Notes under the pieces: model-generated
What the model saw: only the letters and a program-made list of their open reading frames with translations
What the model was told of the DNA's origin: nothing
Databases searched by the model: none
Translations under genes and position numbers: made by a program
Part shown: positions 18,003-26,417 of the stretch, piece by piece
Position numbering within the stretch: the stretch's first letter is position 1
How the letters are laid out: each line of letters begins with the position of its first letter
NCBI RefSeq assembly: GCF_000373585.1
Contig: NZ_KB891882.1
Span: forward strand, 78,973 to 142,972
DNA: 64,000 bases
Reading direction: 5' to 3'
From: Streptomyces sp. MspMP-M5
GTDB taxonomy: Bacteria; Actinomycetota; Actinomycetes; Streptomycetales; Streptomycetaceae

Positions 18003-18446
18003 GTGTTGATGACCGGGAAGATCCTGCGGTTCGACGAGATTCGCGGTTATGGCTTCATCGCTCCCGATACGGGCGACGAAGACGTTTTCATGCATGCGAA
18101 CGACCTGGTTGACGAGAAGAATTTCTACCAGGCCGGTTACGAGGTCGAGTTCTTCATGGAAGCGGGGGAAAAGGGCCCGAAGGCATCCCAGATCAGGCTC
18201 GTCAACAAGCCGGTGAGCCGCCAGCTCGCCCGCGGCTCACTGGCCCCGGGCACGGTCCGTACCACCCTTGCGCCGGAGCGCCGGGTCGACGACGACCTGT
18301 GCGACGTCCTGACCGCCGCCGATTTCCGCAGCGAACTGATCGAGACCCTGGTCGCGGCCGACGAGACCCTGACGGCCGCGCAGATCCAGCGGATCCGTAC
18401 CAGCCTCGTCGACATCGCGCGCCACCACGGTTGGGTCGAAGGCTGA
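18003..18446 (+). CDS. Cold-shock-domain protein with C-terminal extension
   Basis: 147 residues from GTG 18003 (ATG 18009 is an equal alternative; GAGAAGG lies at 17985-17991). Residues 1-67 are a cold-shock domain: GKILRFDEIRGYGFIAP (RNP-1-like GYGFI), then DVFMHANDL (RNP-2-like VFMH). The following ~75 residues are a separate helical region (DLCDVLTAADFRSELIETLV...IARHHGWVEG). CSD proteins bind single-stranded RNA/DNA and act in transcription antitermination or RNA chaperoning. It sits between the KS-AT and thioesterase genes, ending at the hairpin at 18549. Confidence 0.85.
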   Translation: MLMTGKILRFDEIRGYGFIAPDTGDEDVFMHANDLVDEKNFYQAGYEVEFFMEAGEKGPKASQIRLVNKPVSRQLARGSLAPGTVRTTLAPERRVDDDLCDVLTAADFRSELIETLVAADETLTAAQIQRIRTSLVDIARHHGWVEG

Positions 18447-18548
18447 CCCGCGCCACAGTGCCGGAACCGCATGAACCACGGAACACGTGGTCGGTACCGG
18501 AACGCCGATGACCGGCGAACTCCGCCTTGGCCGGCGGACCTTACGTCT

Positions 18549-18590
18549 CAGGGGTGCCGCATGTGCGCCGTCGCACTTGCGGCGCCCCTG
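18549..18590 (+). terminator. Terminator after the cold-shock gene
   Basis: Long stem starting CAGGGGTGCCGC and ending GCGGCGCCCCTG, with the inner part GTGC/GCAC and few mismatches; about 100 bp past the stop and before the thioesterase. Confidence 0.7.
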
Positions 18591-18650
18591 TTCACCGTGC
18601 CCTCCCCGGCTTGACAGCCATGGGCGGGGCCGAGGAAGGGATCGACGCCC

Positions 18651-19406
18651 GTGACACAGAGCTCCACCGCCACCGACCCGTGGGTCCGGCGCTACCACCC
18701 CGCCCCCGCTGCCGGCTCCCGGCTGATGTGCTTCCCGCACGCGGGCGGCTCCGCCAGCTTCTACTTCCCGGTGTCCACCGCGCTCTCCGGCACTGTCGAG
18801 GTCCTCGCGATGCAGTACCCGGGCCGTCAGGACCGGCACGGCGAGCAGCCGATCGGGAGCATTTCCGCCATGGCCGACCAACTGGCCGACGCCCTGCGCC
18901 CGTGGACCGACCGGCCCTTCGCCTTCTTCGGGCACAGCATGGGTGCGGTGCTGGCATTCGAGACCGCGCTGCGCCTGGAGAAGGACGGCATCAGCCCCAC
19001 CATGCTGTTCCTCTCCGGCCGCCGGGCCCCCTCGCTCTTCTACGACGAGACCGTCCACCAGCGCGACGACGAGGGTCTGATAGCCGAGCTGAAGAAGCTG
19101 AGCGGCACGGACGCGCGCGTACTCGGTGACGAGGAGATCCTGCGCATGGTGCTCCCGGCCATCCGCAGCGACTACCGGGCCATCGAGACCTACCGCTGCG
19201 AGCCGGGCGCCAAGGTTGCCTGCCCCGTGACCGTCCTCACCGGCGACGACGACCCCCGCACCACCATCGAGGACGCCCGCGGCTGGCAGGCGCACACCGA
19301 CGGCCCCTTCGACCTCGCCGTCTATCCCGGTGGCCACTTCTACCTGGCCGACCACCAGGAGGACATCAACAAGCGCCTCGTCGCCCACGCCCGCTCGACC
19401 GCCTGA
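18651..19406 (+). CDS. Type II thioesterase (GrsT/TEII family)
   Basis: 251 residues from GTG 18651. TEII hallmarks: LMCFPHAGGSASFYFP (oxyanion loop), QYPGRQDR, GHSMGA with Ser96, LTGDDDPRTT (acid) and YPGGHFYL (catalytic His). Type II thioesterases remove stalled or wrongly primed acyl groups from polyketide or nonribosomal peptide carrier proteins. No carrier protein is encoded nearby, so its partner must be elsewhere. It follows the KS-AT and CSD genes in the same direction but is separated from them by a terminator-like hairpin. Confidence 0.9.
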   Translation: MTQSSTATDPWVRRYHPAPAAGSRLMCFPHAGGSASFYFPVSTALSGTVEVLAMQYPGRQDRHGEQPIGSISAMADQLADALRPWTDRPFAFFGHSMGAVLAFETALRLEKDGISPTMLFLSGRRAPSLFYDETVHQRDDEGLIAELKKLSGTDARVLGDEEILRMVLPAIRSDYRAIETYRCEPGAKVACPVTVLTGDDDPRTTIEDARGWQAHTDGPFDLAVYPGGHFYLADHQEDINKRLVAHARSTA

Positions 19407-19437
19407 CACAGGCCATACCCGCCACGACCGCCGAGGC

Positions 19438-19475
19438 CCACCTGAGCACCCCCGGGCCTCGGCGGAGCCGCGTCC
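19438..19475 (+). terminator. Terminator after the thioesterase
   Basis: CCGCCGAGGCCC / GGGCCTCGGCGG, perfect 12-bp arms, 14-bp loop, 31 bp past the stop. Confidence 0.85.
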
Positions 19476-19522
19476 GGAGGCAACCGGCACGATCGGATGC
19501 GCAACGCAACCCACCGCTCCCG

Positions 19523-19557
19523 CCTGTGGAAAACCGCTCGCGCGAGTTGTCCACAGG
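19523..19557. promoter_or_regulatory. Inverted pair of DnaA-box-like sequences
   Basis: TTGTCCACA (19547-19555, plus strand) matches the Streptomyces DnaA box. TTTTCCACA on the minus strand (19525-19533) faces it. The pair forms CCTGTGGA...TCCACAGG, with a palindromic CTCGCGCGAG (19537-19546) at the centre. It lies 38 bp before the DUF4192 gene. Confidence 0.55.
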
Positions 19558-19595
19558 GGTCGCGGAACGCCGCGCCGCCGCGGGATCTTCGAGCC

Positions 19596-21272
19596 ATGAA
19601 TCCGCACAACGAACCCCACGACCCCACCCCCGACGACGCGCAACAACCCCACGACGCCGAAACCCGCGCCACCCACCCCGACACCCCCGACCCGGACAAC
19701 TCCTGCACCGCCAACTCCCGCGCCGGCAAGCCGCACTCCGCCACCCCTCACCCCGACGAAACCGCCACCACCCCCGCCGACGCCACCCCGGACCCCGCGC
19801 CGCCCCACGCGCCCCACAACCACCCACCGACCCCCTACGACCCGCCAAGCCCCTCCCTCTTCTGCAACACCGACAACCCCCTACCCAACACCACCCCGCG
19901 ACTCCCCGACGCCGCGAACCCCTCCGCCCCCGCCGCAGCAGCCGACTCCGTCCCGCCGCCCAACCCTTCCCCGCCTCCACCCACCGAGCCCCAAGTCGTC
20001 CTCCGCGGCCCCGCCGAACTCGCCGACGCGCTGCCCTACCTCCTCGGCTTCTATCCGGACGACAGCATCGTCATGGTCGCCCTGCACGGCGAACGCACCC
20101 GCTTCGGCGGCCGACTCCGACTCGGCATCCCCGCCGACCCGTCCCACTGGCCCGACGTCAGCGATCAGCTCGCCGACTGCCTGATCTCCGGCGCCCGCAA
20201 GCGCTCCGACCGCCTCGTCGGCATCCTCGTCTTCCTCTGCCAGGAGCCGTCACCGGGCGAGAGCGGCCAGGACGTCAAGGAACGCCTCCGCCCTCTGGCA
20301 CAGCGGCTCCGCACCGCCTGCGGCTCCCTGGACGTGCCGGTCCTGGAAGCCCTGTGCCTCTCCAACGGCCGCTTCTGGTCCTACTGTTGCCCCGACTATC
20401 GCTGCTGTCCCGCCGACGGCACCCCGCTGTTCCTGCCCGGTACGTCCGTCATGGCCGCGGCCGCCGCCTACGCGGGCATGCAGGTGCGCGGCTCGCTCAA
20501 GGAGATGGAGGCCAGGCTTGCGCCCCGCACCGGCCCACGCGGCGCCGACCAGGAGAAGGCACTGGACGAGGCGGCCTCCGAACTCCTCCCGCGGATGCTC
20601 CGCCCGGACGGCGCCGGCACCGTCCAACGGGACACGCTCGAACTGGCCGCCGCGATGGTCCACCGTTTCCGCCGTGACACCCCCTCCGGCAGCACCCGCG
20701 CCCGGGACGCCTGCGACGACGCGCTGATCACCGACGCCGAGGCCGCCACCCTGATCCTCGGCCTCCAGGACCGCACCACCCGGGACCGTGCCGCGGAATG
20801 GATGGACGGTCCCGACGCCGCCGCGGCGCTCCGGCTCTGGCGCGCCCTCGCCCGCCGCTGCACCGGCGGCTACGGGGAACACGCCGCGGCGCCCCTGACC
20901 CTCGCCGGCTGGGTCTGCTGGTCCACGGCCGACGGCCCGTCCGCACGCGTCGCCCTCAGCCGCGCCCTGACCGCCGACCCCGACTGCGTCTTCGCCCAAC
21001 TGCTGCACCGCGCCATCAACGAGGGCCTGGACCCCGAGCCACTGCGCCGCTGCCTGCGCCGGCAACGCGAGGAGGCCGAGGCCGCCTCCGCCGGCGGTGA
21101 GGCGACCACAAAAGGCCGCCGCGGCACCGCACAACGGCCAGCCGCCCCACCGCGCCAGGGAAACTCCGCCCGGCGCCGCGGCCCACGGGGCGGCACCGCC
21201 CCCGGTTCCCGGACGACCGGAGCGCCGGGCACCCGCCGGACCGGACGGGACGGTGACCGAAGTCGGCGGTGA
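19596..21272 (+). CDS. DUF4192-domain protein with disordered N-terminus
   Basis: 558 residues from ATG 19596. Residues 1-128 are an extreme Pro/His/Asp/Asn/Thr-rich stretch, surely disordered. The DUF4192 domain follows: VVLRGPAELADALPYLLGFYPDDSIVMV, then LPGTSVMAAAAAYAGM, and ends with tetratricopeptide-like ARVALSRALTADPDCVFAQLLHRAI. The C-terminus is Arg/Gly-rich. DUF4192 has no known function. Its start lies just downstream of two inverted DnaA-box-like sequences. Confidence 0.8.
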   Translation: MNPHNEPHDPTPDDAQQPHDAETRATHPDTPDPDNSCTANSRAGKPHSATPHPDETATTPADATPDPAPPHAPHNHPPTPYDPPSPSLFCNTDNPLPNTTPRLPDAANPSAPAAAADSVPPPNPSPPPPTEPQVVLRGPAELADALPYLLGFYPDDSIVMVALHGERTRFGGRLRLGIPADPSHWPDVSDQLADCLISGARKRSDRLVGILVFLCQEPSPGESGQDVKERLRPLAQRLRTACGSLDVPVLEALCLSNGRFWSYCCPDYRCCPADGTPLFLPGTSVMAAAAAYAGMQVRGSLKEMEARLAPRTGPRGADQEKALDEAASELLPRMLRPDGAGTVQRDTLELAAAMVHRFRRDTPSGSTRARDACDDALITDAEAATLILGLQDRTTRDRAAEWMDGPDAAAALRLWRALARRCTGGYGEHAAAPLTLAGWVCWSTADGPSARVALSRALTADPDCVFAQLLHRAINEGLDPEPLRRCLRRQREEAEAASAGGEATTKGRRGTAQRPAAPPRQGNSARRRGPRGGTAPGSRTTGAPGTRRTGRDGDRSRR

Positions 21273-21377
21273 CCGCGAGGGGCGAGGTACGGCCGGCGTG
21301 ACCTGGTCGCCGGCCGCACCGTTCACCTGTATGGCGCAGTCCGTACGGAGCCCCGACCTCACCAGGGAGCACACAGC

Positions 21378-23483
21378 GTGCCAGGGATTGTCCCCACCAC
21401 CCAGCCGACCCACCGCCCCACCGGAGACCGACGCGCCACGCCGGCCCGGCCACCCCAGCCCCAACCCGTCCACGCGGCACTGGTCTGCATGGCCTTGCCC
21501 TCGCTCACTGTGTCGTCCACCACGGGACAGCTCACCGGCCGGGGCCTGGACGGCAGCTACCGCGACGGCCGCCGCATCCTCTCCCGCTGCGAGTTGCGCG
21601 CCGCGGGCAGCGAACCACTCTTCGTCCAGGGGCGGTTGATCGCCACGGACCGCGCCCGCTTCACCGGAGTGCTGCGCAGAGCGGGTGAGCGCGGTCCCGA
21701 CCCGGAGATCCGCATCGAGCGGCTGCGGTTCGCCGACGGCACCGAGTGGATCACCTTTCACAGCAGTGCCACCCGCCCCGTCCGCCTGCCCGTCGAACTC
21801 CACCTGGGCACCGATCTCGCGGACCTCGGTGCCGTCTCCGTCGGCCTTCCCGGCCCCGAACTCCGCGCCGCCGTCCATGGGTCCGGCCTCCGCTGGTCAG
21901 GACGCGGGGCGCACGCCGTGGTGACCGCCGACCCCGCACCCCAGGACGCCCTGGCCTCCGCCGGCCTGCTCCGCTGGGAACTGGAACTGCCGCCCGGAGG
22001 CAGGCGCACCCTGACCCTCCACCCCCGCCTGGAACACGGCACGGGCGCCCCGCCGACCCTGTCCGGACGCGGCAGCGCCGCCTTGATCCCCGGCCCGCGC
22101 AACGGCCCCGCCGGCCCCCGCCCCCGCAGCGAACGGCCCCCGCGCTCCTGGTCCGACGCCCGCCTGGAGTGCGACGACCCCCGCGCCGACGCCCTCCTGG
22201 CCGGCAGTCTCGCCGATCTGCACGGCCTGCTGATGCGCGACCCGGCCCTGCCCACGGACGTCTTCGTCGCCGGCGGCTTCCCCTGGCGCTGCGGCCTCGC
22301 GCCCGCCGAGGCCCTGTGGGCCGCCCGGATGCTGCTTCCCCTCGGTACCCGCCTCGCCGCCGCCACCCTGCGCACCCTGGCCCGCACCCAACAGGCCACC
22401 CCGGGGGCGGATTTCGGCCGAATCCCCGGCCCCCTCCGGGACTCCGGGCCGCACGCCCCGCCCGCCTGCACCGGCATCGAAGCCACCCTCCTCTTCCCGG
22501 CGGTCCTCGCCGAGGCCCGCCGCTGGGGCCTGCCGGACCAGGAGACCGAACGCCTGCTGCCCGCCGCCGAACGCTGCCTCCAGTGGCTCCGCACGGCCAC
22601 CGACCCCCGCGGCGCGGACCGCGGCGGCTACCTCCCCGACCCCGCCCCCCACGGCCCCTACCGCTGCGAGACCCAGGCCCACGCCCACCGCGCCGCGGTC
22701 CTCGGCGCCGACCTCCTGGACGCCTGCGGAGCCCCCGGCGCCGCCGCGCTCCGCGACTGGGCGGCGCAACTGCGCGCCCGTTTCCGCACCGACTTCTGGG
22801 CCGAGGACCGCCTCGGCGGCCGCCCGGCCGCCCTGCTCACCGGCGACGGCCGCCAGGTCCCCCACCTCGGCGCCACCGCCGCCCACCTCCTCGACACCGG
22901 CCTCCTCGGCGGCGGAACCTTCGCCCCCGGACTCCTGGACGCCGCCCAGACCGACCAACTCGCCCGACTTCTCCGCGGCCCCGCCATGGACTCCGGGTGG
23001 GGCCTGCGCGGACTCGGCGCCAAGGAGAGCGGCCACAACCCGTTCGGCCATCGCAGCGGAGCGGTCCGCGTCCACGAAACCGCCGTCGCCGCCGCCGGCC
23101 TCGCCGCGGCCGGACACGAAGCCGCCGCCGGCGCCCTGACCAAGGGCATCCTCGACGCCGCCGAGAGCTTCGGCCATCGCCTGCCCGAGATGTTCGCGGG
23201 CGAGCAGCGCACCGCCGGCGGCGTTCCCGTCCCGCACCCGGCGGCCTGCCGCCCCGCGGCCGTCGCGGCGGCCGGCGCGGTGCAGATGCTGATCGCTCTC
23301 GCCGGACTGCGCCCCGACGTCCCGGCCGGGACGGTTGCCGTCCGCCCCCTGGGCACCACCCCGCTCGGTGCGATGCAGCTGACCGGACTGACCATCGCCG
23401 AGCAGCCCTTCGCCGTACGGATCGGCCGGCTCGGCATGGGAATGGTCGAGGAGGCCGCGGACGGTCTGCAACTGGGGTCGTGA
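21378..23483 (+). CDS. Glycogen-debranching-like (amylo-alpha-1,6-glucosidase N-terminal) protein
   Basis: 701 residues from GTG 21378. The N-terminal ~220 residues are the beta-sandwich found at the start of glycogen debranching-type proteins (GLDGSYRDGRRILSRCEL, IRIERLRFADGTEWITFH). The C-terminal two-thirds is an (alpha/alpha)6 toroid: DVFVAGGFPWRCGLAPAEALWAARML, DRGGYLPDPAPHGPYRCETQAHAHRA, and SGWGLRGLGAKESGHNPFGHRSGAV. This matches bacterial debranching-like enzymes with unproven substrate (trehalose/glycogen-related oligosaccharides possible). It is followed by the Nudix gene. Confidence 0.8.
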   Translation: MPGIVPTTQPTHRPTGDRRATPARPPQPQPVHAALVCMALPSLTVSSTTGQLTGRGLDGSYRDGRRILSRCELRAAGSEPLFVQGRLIATDRARFTGVLRRAGERGPDPEIRIERLRFADGTEWITFHSSATRPVRLPVELHLGTDLADLGAVSVGLPGPELRAAVHGSGLRWSGRGAHAVVTADPAPQDALASAGLLRWELELPPGGRRTLTLHPRLEHGTGAPPTLSGRGSAALIPGPRNGPAGPRPRSERPPRSWSDARLECDDPRADALLAGSLADLHGLLMRDPALPTDVFVAGGFPWRCGLAPAEALWAARMLLPLGTRLAAATLRTLARTQQATPGADFGRIPGPLRDSGPHAPPACTGIEATLLFPAVLAEARRWGLPDQETERLLPAAERCLQWLRTATDPRGADRGGYLPDPAPHGPYRCETQAHAHRAAVLGADLLDACGAPGAAALRDWAAQLRARFRTDFWAEDRLGGRPAALLTGDGRQVPHLGATAAHLLDTGLLGGGTFAPGLLDAAQTDQLARLLRGPAMDSGWGLRGLGAKESGHNPFGHRSGAVRVHETAVAAAGLAAAGHEAAAGALTKGILDAAESFGHRLPEMFAGEQRTAGGVPVPHPAACRPAAVAAAGAVQMLIALAGLRPDVPAGTVAVRPLGTTPLGAMQLTGLTIAEQPFAVRIGRLGMGMVEEAADGLQLGS

Positions 23484-23500
23484 AGCCCGCATGACCTGTT

Positions 23501-23524
23501 TATCGTCAGGCGGACGACTATGAT
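23501..23524 (+). promoter_or_regulatory. Leaderless promoter with embedded palindrome (Nudix gene)
   Basis: TATGAT at 23519-23524 ends 6 bp before ATG 23531, a -10 for a leaderless mRNA. Immediately upstream, TATCGTC-AGGCG-GACGACTA forms an inverted repeat with core TCGTC/GACGA, in the -10/-35 spacer where a repressor would act. Confidence 0.5.
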
Positions 23525-23530
23525 CGCGGC

Positions 23531-24301
23531 ATGCCTCCCTACGACCCGTCGGCCTTCCCGCCCTTCGCTGTCACCGTCGACCTGGTCGTGCTCACCGTGC
23601 GCCGCCACGCCCTGTGCGCGCTGGCCGTACGCCGCGGTGAGCCGCCGTTCCAGGGCCGCTGGGCCCTGCCCGGCGGATTCGTCCGCGCCGACGAGGACCT
23701 GGCGGAGGCGGCCGGCCGCGAGCTCGCCGAGGAGACCGGCCTGCACGCCTGCCCGCCGGAGGGCAGCCCGCCGCCCGCGTACGGAGCGCACCTCGAACAG
23801 CTCGCCACCTACGGCGACCCCAAGCGCGACCCCCGCATGCGCGTGGTCAGCGTCGCGCACCTCGTCCTCGCCCCCGACCTGCCGGCCCCCCGGGCCGGCG
23901 GCGACGCCCACAGCGCCCGCTGGGCCCCGGTCGAAACCCTCCTGGACCAGGACGCCAACGCCCACACCCGCGAAGGCGACCTGACCGCCCCGCTCGCCTT
24001 CGACCACGCGCGCATCCTCGCCGACGGTGTGGAACGCGCCCGCTCGAAGATCGAATACTCCTCGCTCGCCACGGCCTTCTGCCCGCCGGAGTTCACCGTC
24101 GGCGAGCTGCGCCGCGTCTACGAGGCGGTCTGGGGCGTCGCCCTCGACCCCCGCAACTTCCACCGCAAGGTCACCGGCACCCCCGGCTTCCTCGTCCCCA
24201 CCGGCGGCACCACCACCCGCCAGGGCGGTCGCCCCGCCCAGCTCTTCCGCGCCGGCGGCGCCACCCTCCTCAACCCACCCATGCTGCGCCCGGAGGTCTG
24301 A
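23531..24301 (+). CDS. Nudix protein with C-terminal winged helix (NrtR-like)
   Basis: 256 residues. The Nudix box reads [23 protein letters not shown] and keeps the Gx5Ex7RExxEExG pattern, so hydrolase activity is possible. The C-terminal ~90 residues ([41 protein letters not shown]...[12 protein letters not shown]) are the winged helix-turn-helix of NrtR/ADP-ribose-sensing Nudix regulators. NrtR proteins repress NAD-biosynthesis or sugar genes; no NAD gene lies here, so autoregulation or control of the debranching-like gene is possible. The palindrome at 23501-23519 is a candidate binding site. Confidence 0.8.
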   Translation: MPPYDPSAFPPFAVTVDLVVLTVRRHALCALAVRRGEPPFQGRWALPGGFVRADEDLAEAAGRELAEETGLHACPPEGSPPPAYGAHLEQLATYGDPKRDPRMRVVSVAHLVLAPDLPAPRAGGDAHSARWAPVETLLDQDANAHTREGDLTAPLAFDHARILADGVERARSKIEYSSLATAFCPPEFTVGELRRVYEAVWGVALDPRNFHRKVTGTPGFLVPTGGTTTRQGGRPAQLFRAGGATLLNPPMLRPEV

Positions 24302-25086
24302 CGACCACCCGCGCCCCGGGGAACACCGCACAACGCCACCCGCGCCGGACCCCGCCCCGATCCCCGCGACCCGCCGCAGCGGTGTGTGGCCACCCACGGC
24401 CACCGCTTACGACGACCACCCCGTTTACCCCTGCCCGCAGCTCCCCGCACCGTCAACACCACGCCCCCGAACTCACCGTCCCAGGTGACTTCGCGCGCTC
24501 AGGCAACAGCACCGCCCCCACCCGGCCCATCCGCCAAGGCGGCTTCGCAACCCCGGCGCCCCGAGCGCACTCACCCCCAGCCGGCCACCGGACCAACCGC
24601 ACCCCCACACCGCCATCACACCCCCACCGGGATCGCGTCACCGGCGTGCCGCCAACTCCTCTTCCCCTCAGGGCAACTGACGCCCGATCCGACCACCACC
24701 GCGACCTCGGCCCCACCCACCCACTGCCGCGCCCCCTCACCGCACCGAGTCGGCCCTCCACTGAGGCGCCTCGGCTGCCGTCCGGAAACGATCGAGGTGT
24801 TCCGGTCCTGGCGCCGCCGAGGGTTCAACCAGGAGTCACCGCAGGCGCGTTGCCCCGATGGTCCTGGGCTGCGCTTATGTGTTCAGCGTGCTAACGGGCC
24901 GGAGGCCCCGATCGGCCAAAACGTCCGCTTCCGGGCCCCGTTGTTGCGCCCCCTGTCCACAACTCACCGTCGAAAGCGCATTTCTTTCCGATAAAGCGTC
25001 AATTGCGAGATAACGGGCGATCACCCTTTCGTGTGCTTTTCACCAAAGACCTCAAGGCCGTTCAGGGTGCCGCCGACAAAGGATGC
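24302..25086. other. 785-bp gap upstream of the FadR-type regulator
   Basis: 24302-24790 is C/A-rich on the plus strand. Open frames there encode only Pro/His/Thr-rich compositional sequence, so I call no gene. From 24960 the base composition drops in GC (ATTTCTTTCCGATAAAGC); this AT-richer stretch is the likely promoter of the gene at 25087. Confidence 0.4.
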
Positions 25087-26016
25087 GTGAGTACCCTTGC
25101 GCACACCATGATGACCGCGGCTCGCCCCGGCGACACCGGCCTCGCAGGCCCCGGCGAGCTTGACCGCTACCCCTACGCCAACGCGGCCAACGCGACCGGC
25201 CAGGACCGCGCAGAGCGCGTCGCCCCGGTCTGGGATGGCTCCGAGGCAGACATCGGCCGGGTCGGCCGGCGCGCGGCGGGCAGCCGCGGCCGCGGCCTCC
25301 ACGGCCAACTCGTCCAGCAGCTCGGCCAGATGATCGTCTCCGGCGATCTCGGCGCCGACCGCCCGCTCGTCCCCGAGGAGATCGGCCAGCGCTTCGAGGT
25401 CTCCCGCACCGTCGTCCGCGAGTCACTGCGCGTCCTCGAAGCCAAGGGCCTGGTGAGCGCGCGCCCGAACGTGGGCACCCGAGTACGCCCGGTCAGCGAC
25501 TGGAACCTCCTCGACCCCGACATCATCGAATGGCGCGCCTACGGGCCGCAGCGCGACGACCAGCGCCGCGAGCTGTGCGAGCTGCGCTGGACGATCGAGC
25601 CGCTCGCCGCCCGGCTCGCCGCAGGCCACGGTCGTGAGGACATCCAGCAGCGGCTCGCGGACATGGTCGAGATCATGGGCCACTCCGCGGCCCAGGGCGA
25701 CACCATGACCTTCAACCGCGCCGACGCCGAGTTCCACACCCTGCTCCTCCAGCTCGCCGGCAACCGCATGCTCGAGCACCTCGCGGGCATCGTCACCTCC
25801 GCCCTGCAGGTCTCCGGCGGCTCCGGCAGCGGCTGCGAGCGGCCCGTCGAGACATCCGTGGGCCAGCACATGAGGGTCGTCGACGCCATCGGTACCGGCG
25901 ACGCCACCGCCGCCGAGTCCGCGATGCGCCAGCTCCTCGCCGCCCATGGCGACACCGGTGGCCAGGGGGCCGGGACGCCGGTGGACCATGTCGTCCCCGC
26001 ACCACGCGAGCACTGA
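25087..26016 (+). CDS. FadR/GntR-family regulator (FCD domain)
   Basis: 309 residues from GTG 25087, with AAAGGA 3 bp before it (ATG 25108 is an alternative). After a ~60-residue N-terminal extension, the winged helix reads GLHGQLVQQLGQMIVSG, EEIGQRFEVSRTVVRESLRVLEAKGLVSARPNVGTRV. The FCD ligand domain follows (LCELRWTIEPLAARLAAG, DAEFHTLLLQLAGNRMLEHL, and HMRVVDAI), with the Asp/His metal-binding pattern of the FadR subfamily. These respond to organic acids, often sugar acids. It lies directly upstream of hrdB in the same orientation, but 400 bp separate them. Confidence 0.85.
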   Translation: MSTLAHTMMTAARPGDTGLAGPGELDRYPYANAANATGQDRAERVAPVWDGSEADIGRVGRRAAGSRGRGLHGQLVQQLGQMIVSGDLGADRPLVPEEIGQRFEVSRTVVRESLRVLEAKGLVSARPNVGTRVRPVSDWNLLDPDIIEWRAYGPQRDDQRRELCELRWTIEPLAARLAAGHGREDIQQRLADMVEIMGHSAAQGDTMTFNRADAEFHTLLLQLAGNRMLEHLAGIVTSALQVSGGSGSGCERPVETSVGQHMRVVDAIGTGDATAAESAMRQLLAAHGDTGGQGAGTPVDHVVPAPREH

Positions 26017-26417
26017 AGGCTCGTACCCGACCGCGTGCGGACCGTAAGCACCGCGTGGCCTTGTGCCCCGTACGCCCCTGCCGAGGTCGCGCCGAACGTA
26101 CCGAAGGAGCGCAAGATCGCCGGATCCGGGGCATCGTCCGGATCCGGCAGAAGACTTTGAGAGGATTGCAGGGCATATGACGGGGAAGGGGTCGTTATGG
26201 GGTGTGACTCGGGCCACGCAGATTGGGCGTAACGCTCTCCCAGGAAGCGCGATGACGTAAGAGGTGATAGCCGAGGAGGGAATACGAGCGGCGTTCGTGG
26301 CGCTGTTCAACTCCCCGGTTGCCCCTGCGCCGTCGGTCCATCCCCACCGGCGGTCGTCGGCTCCGATCCACAGTGGACGGGGTCGGAAGCCGTTTCCATC
26401 GTTCCGAGAGGTTGTTC
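26017..26417 (+). promoter_or_regulatory. hrdB leader region
   Basis: 401 bp, lower in GC than the surroundings, preceding the hrdB start. The hrdB promoters should be here. I looked for a SigR-type GGGAAT-N18-GTT; GGGAAT occurs at 26279-26284 but no GTT lies at the right distance, so I assign no specific promoter. Confidence 0.4.

Noticed and set aside
24386..24994. Open frame of 202 codons in the gap before the GntR gene
   Set aside because: Only Pro/His/Thr-rich composition, no ribosome site, no family pattern.
26279..26300. SigR-type promoter for hrdB
   Set aside because: GGGAAT is present, but no GTT at 18-19 bp spacing.
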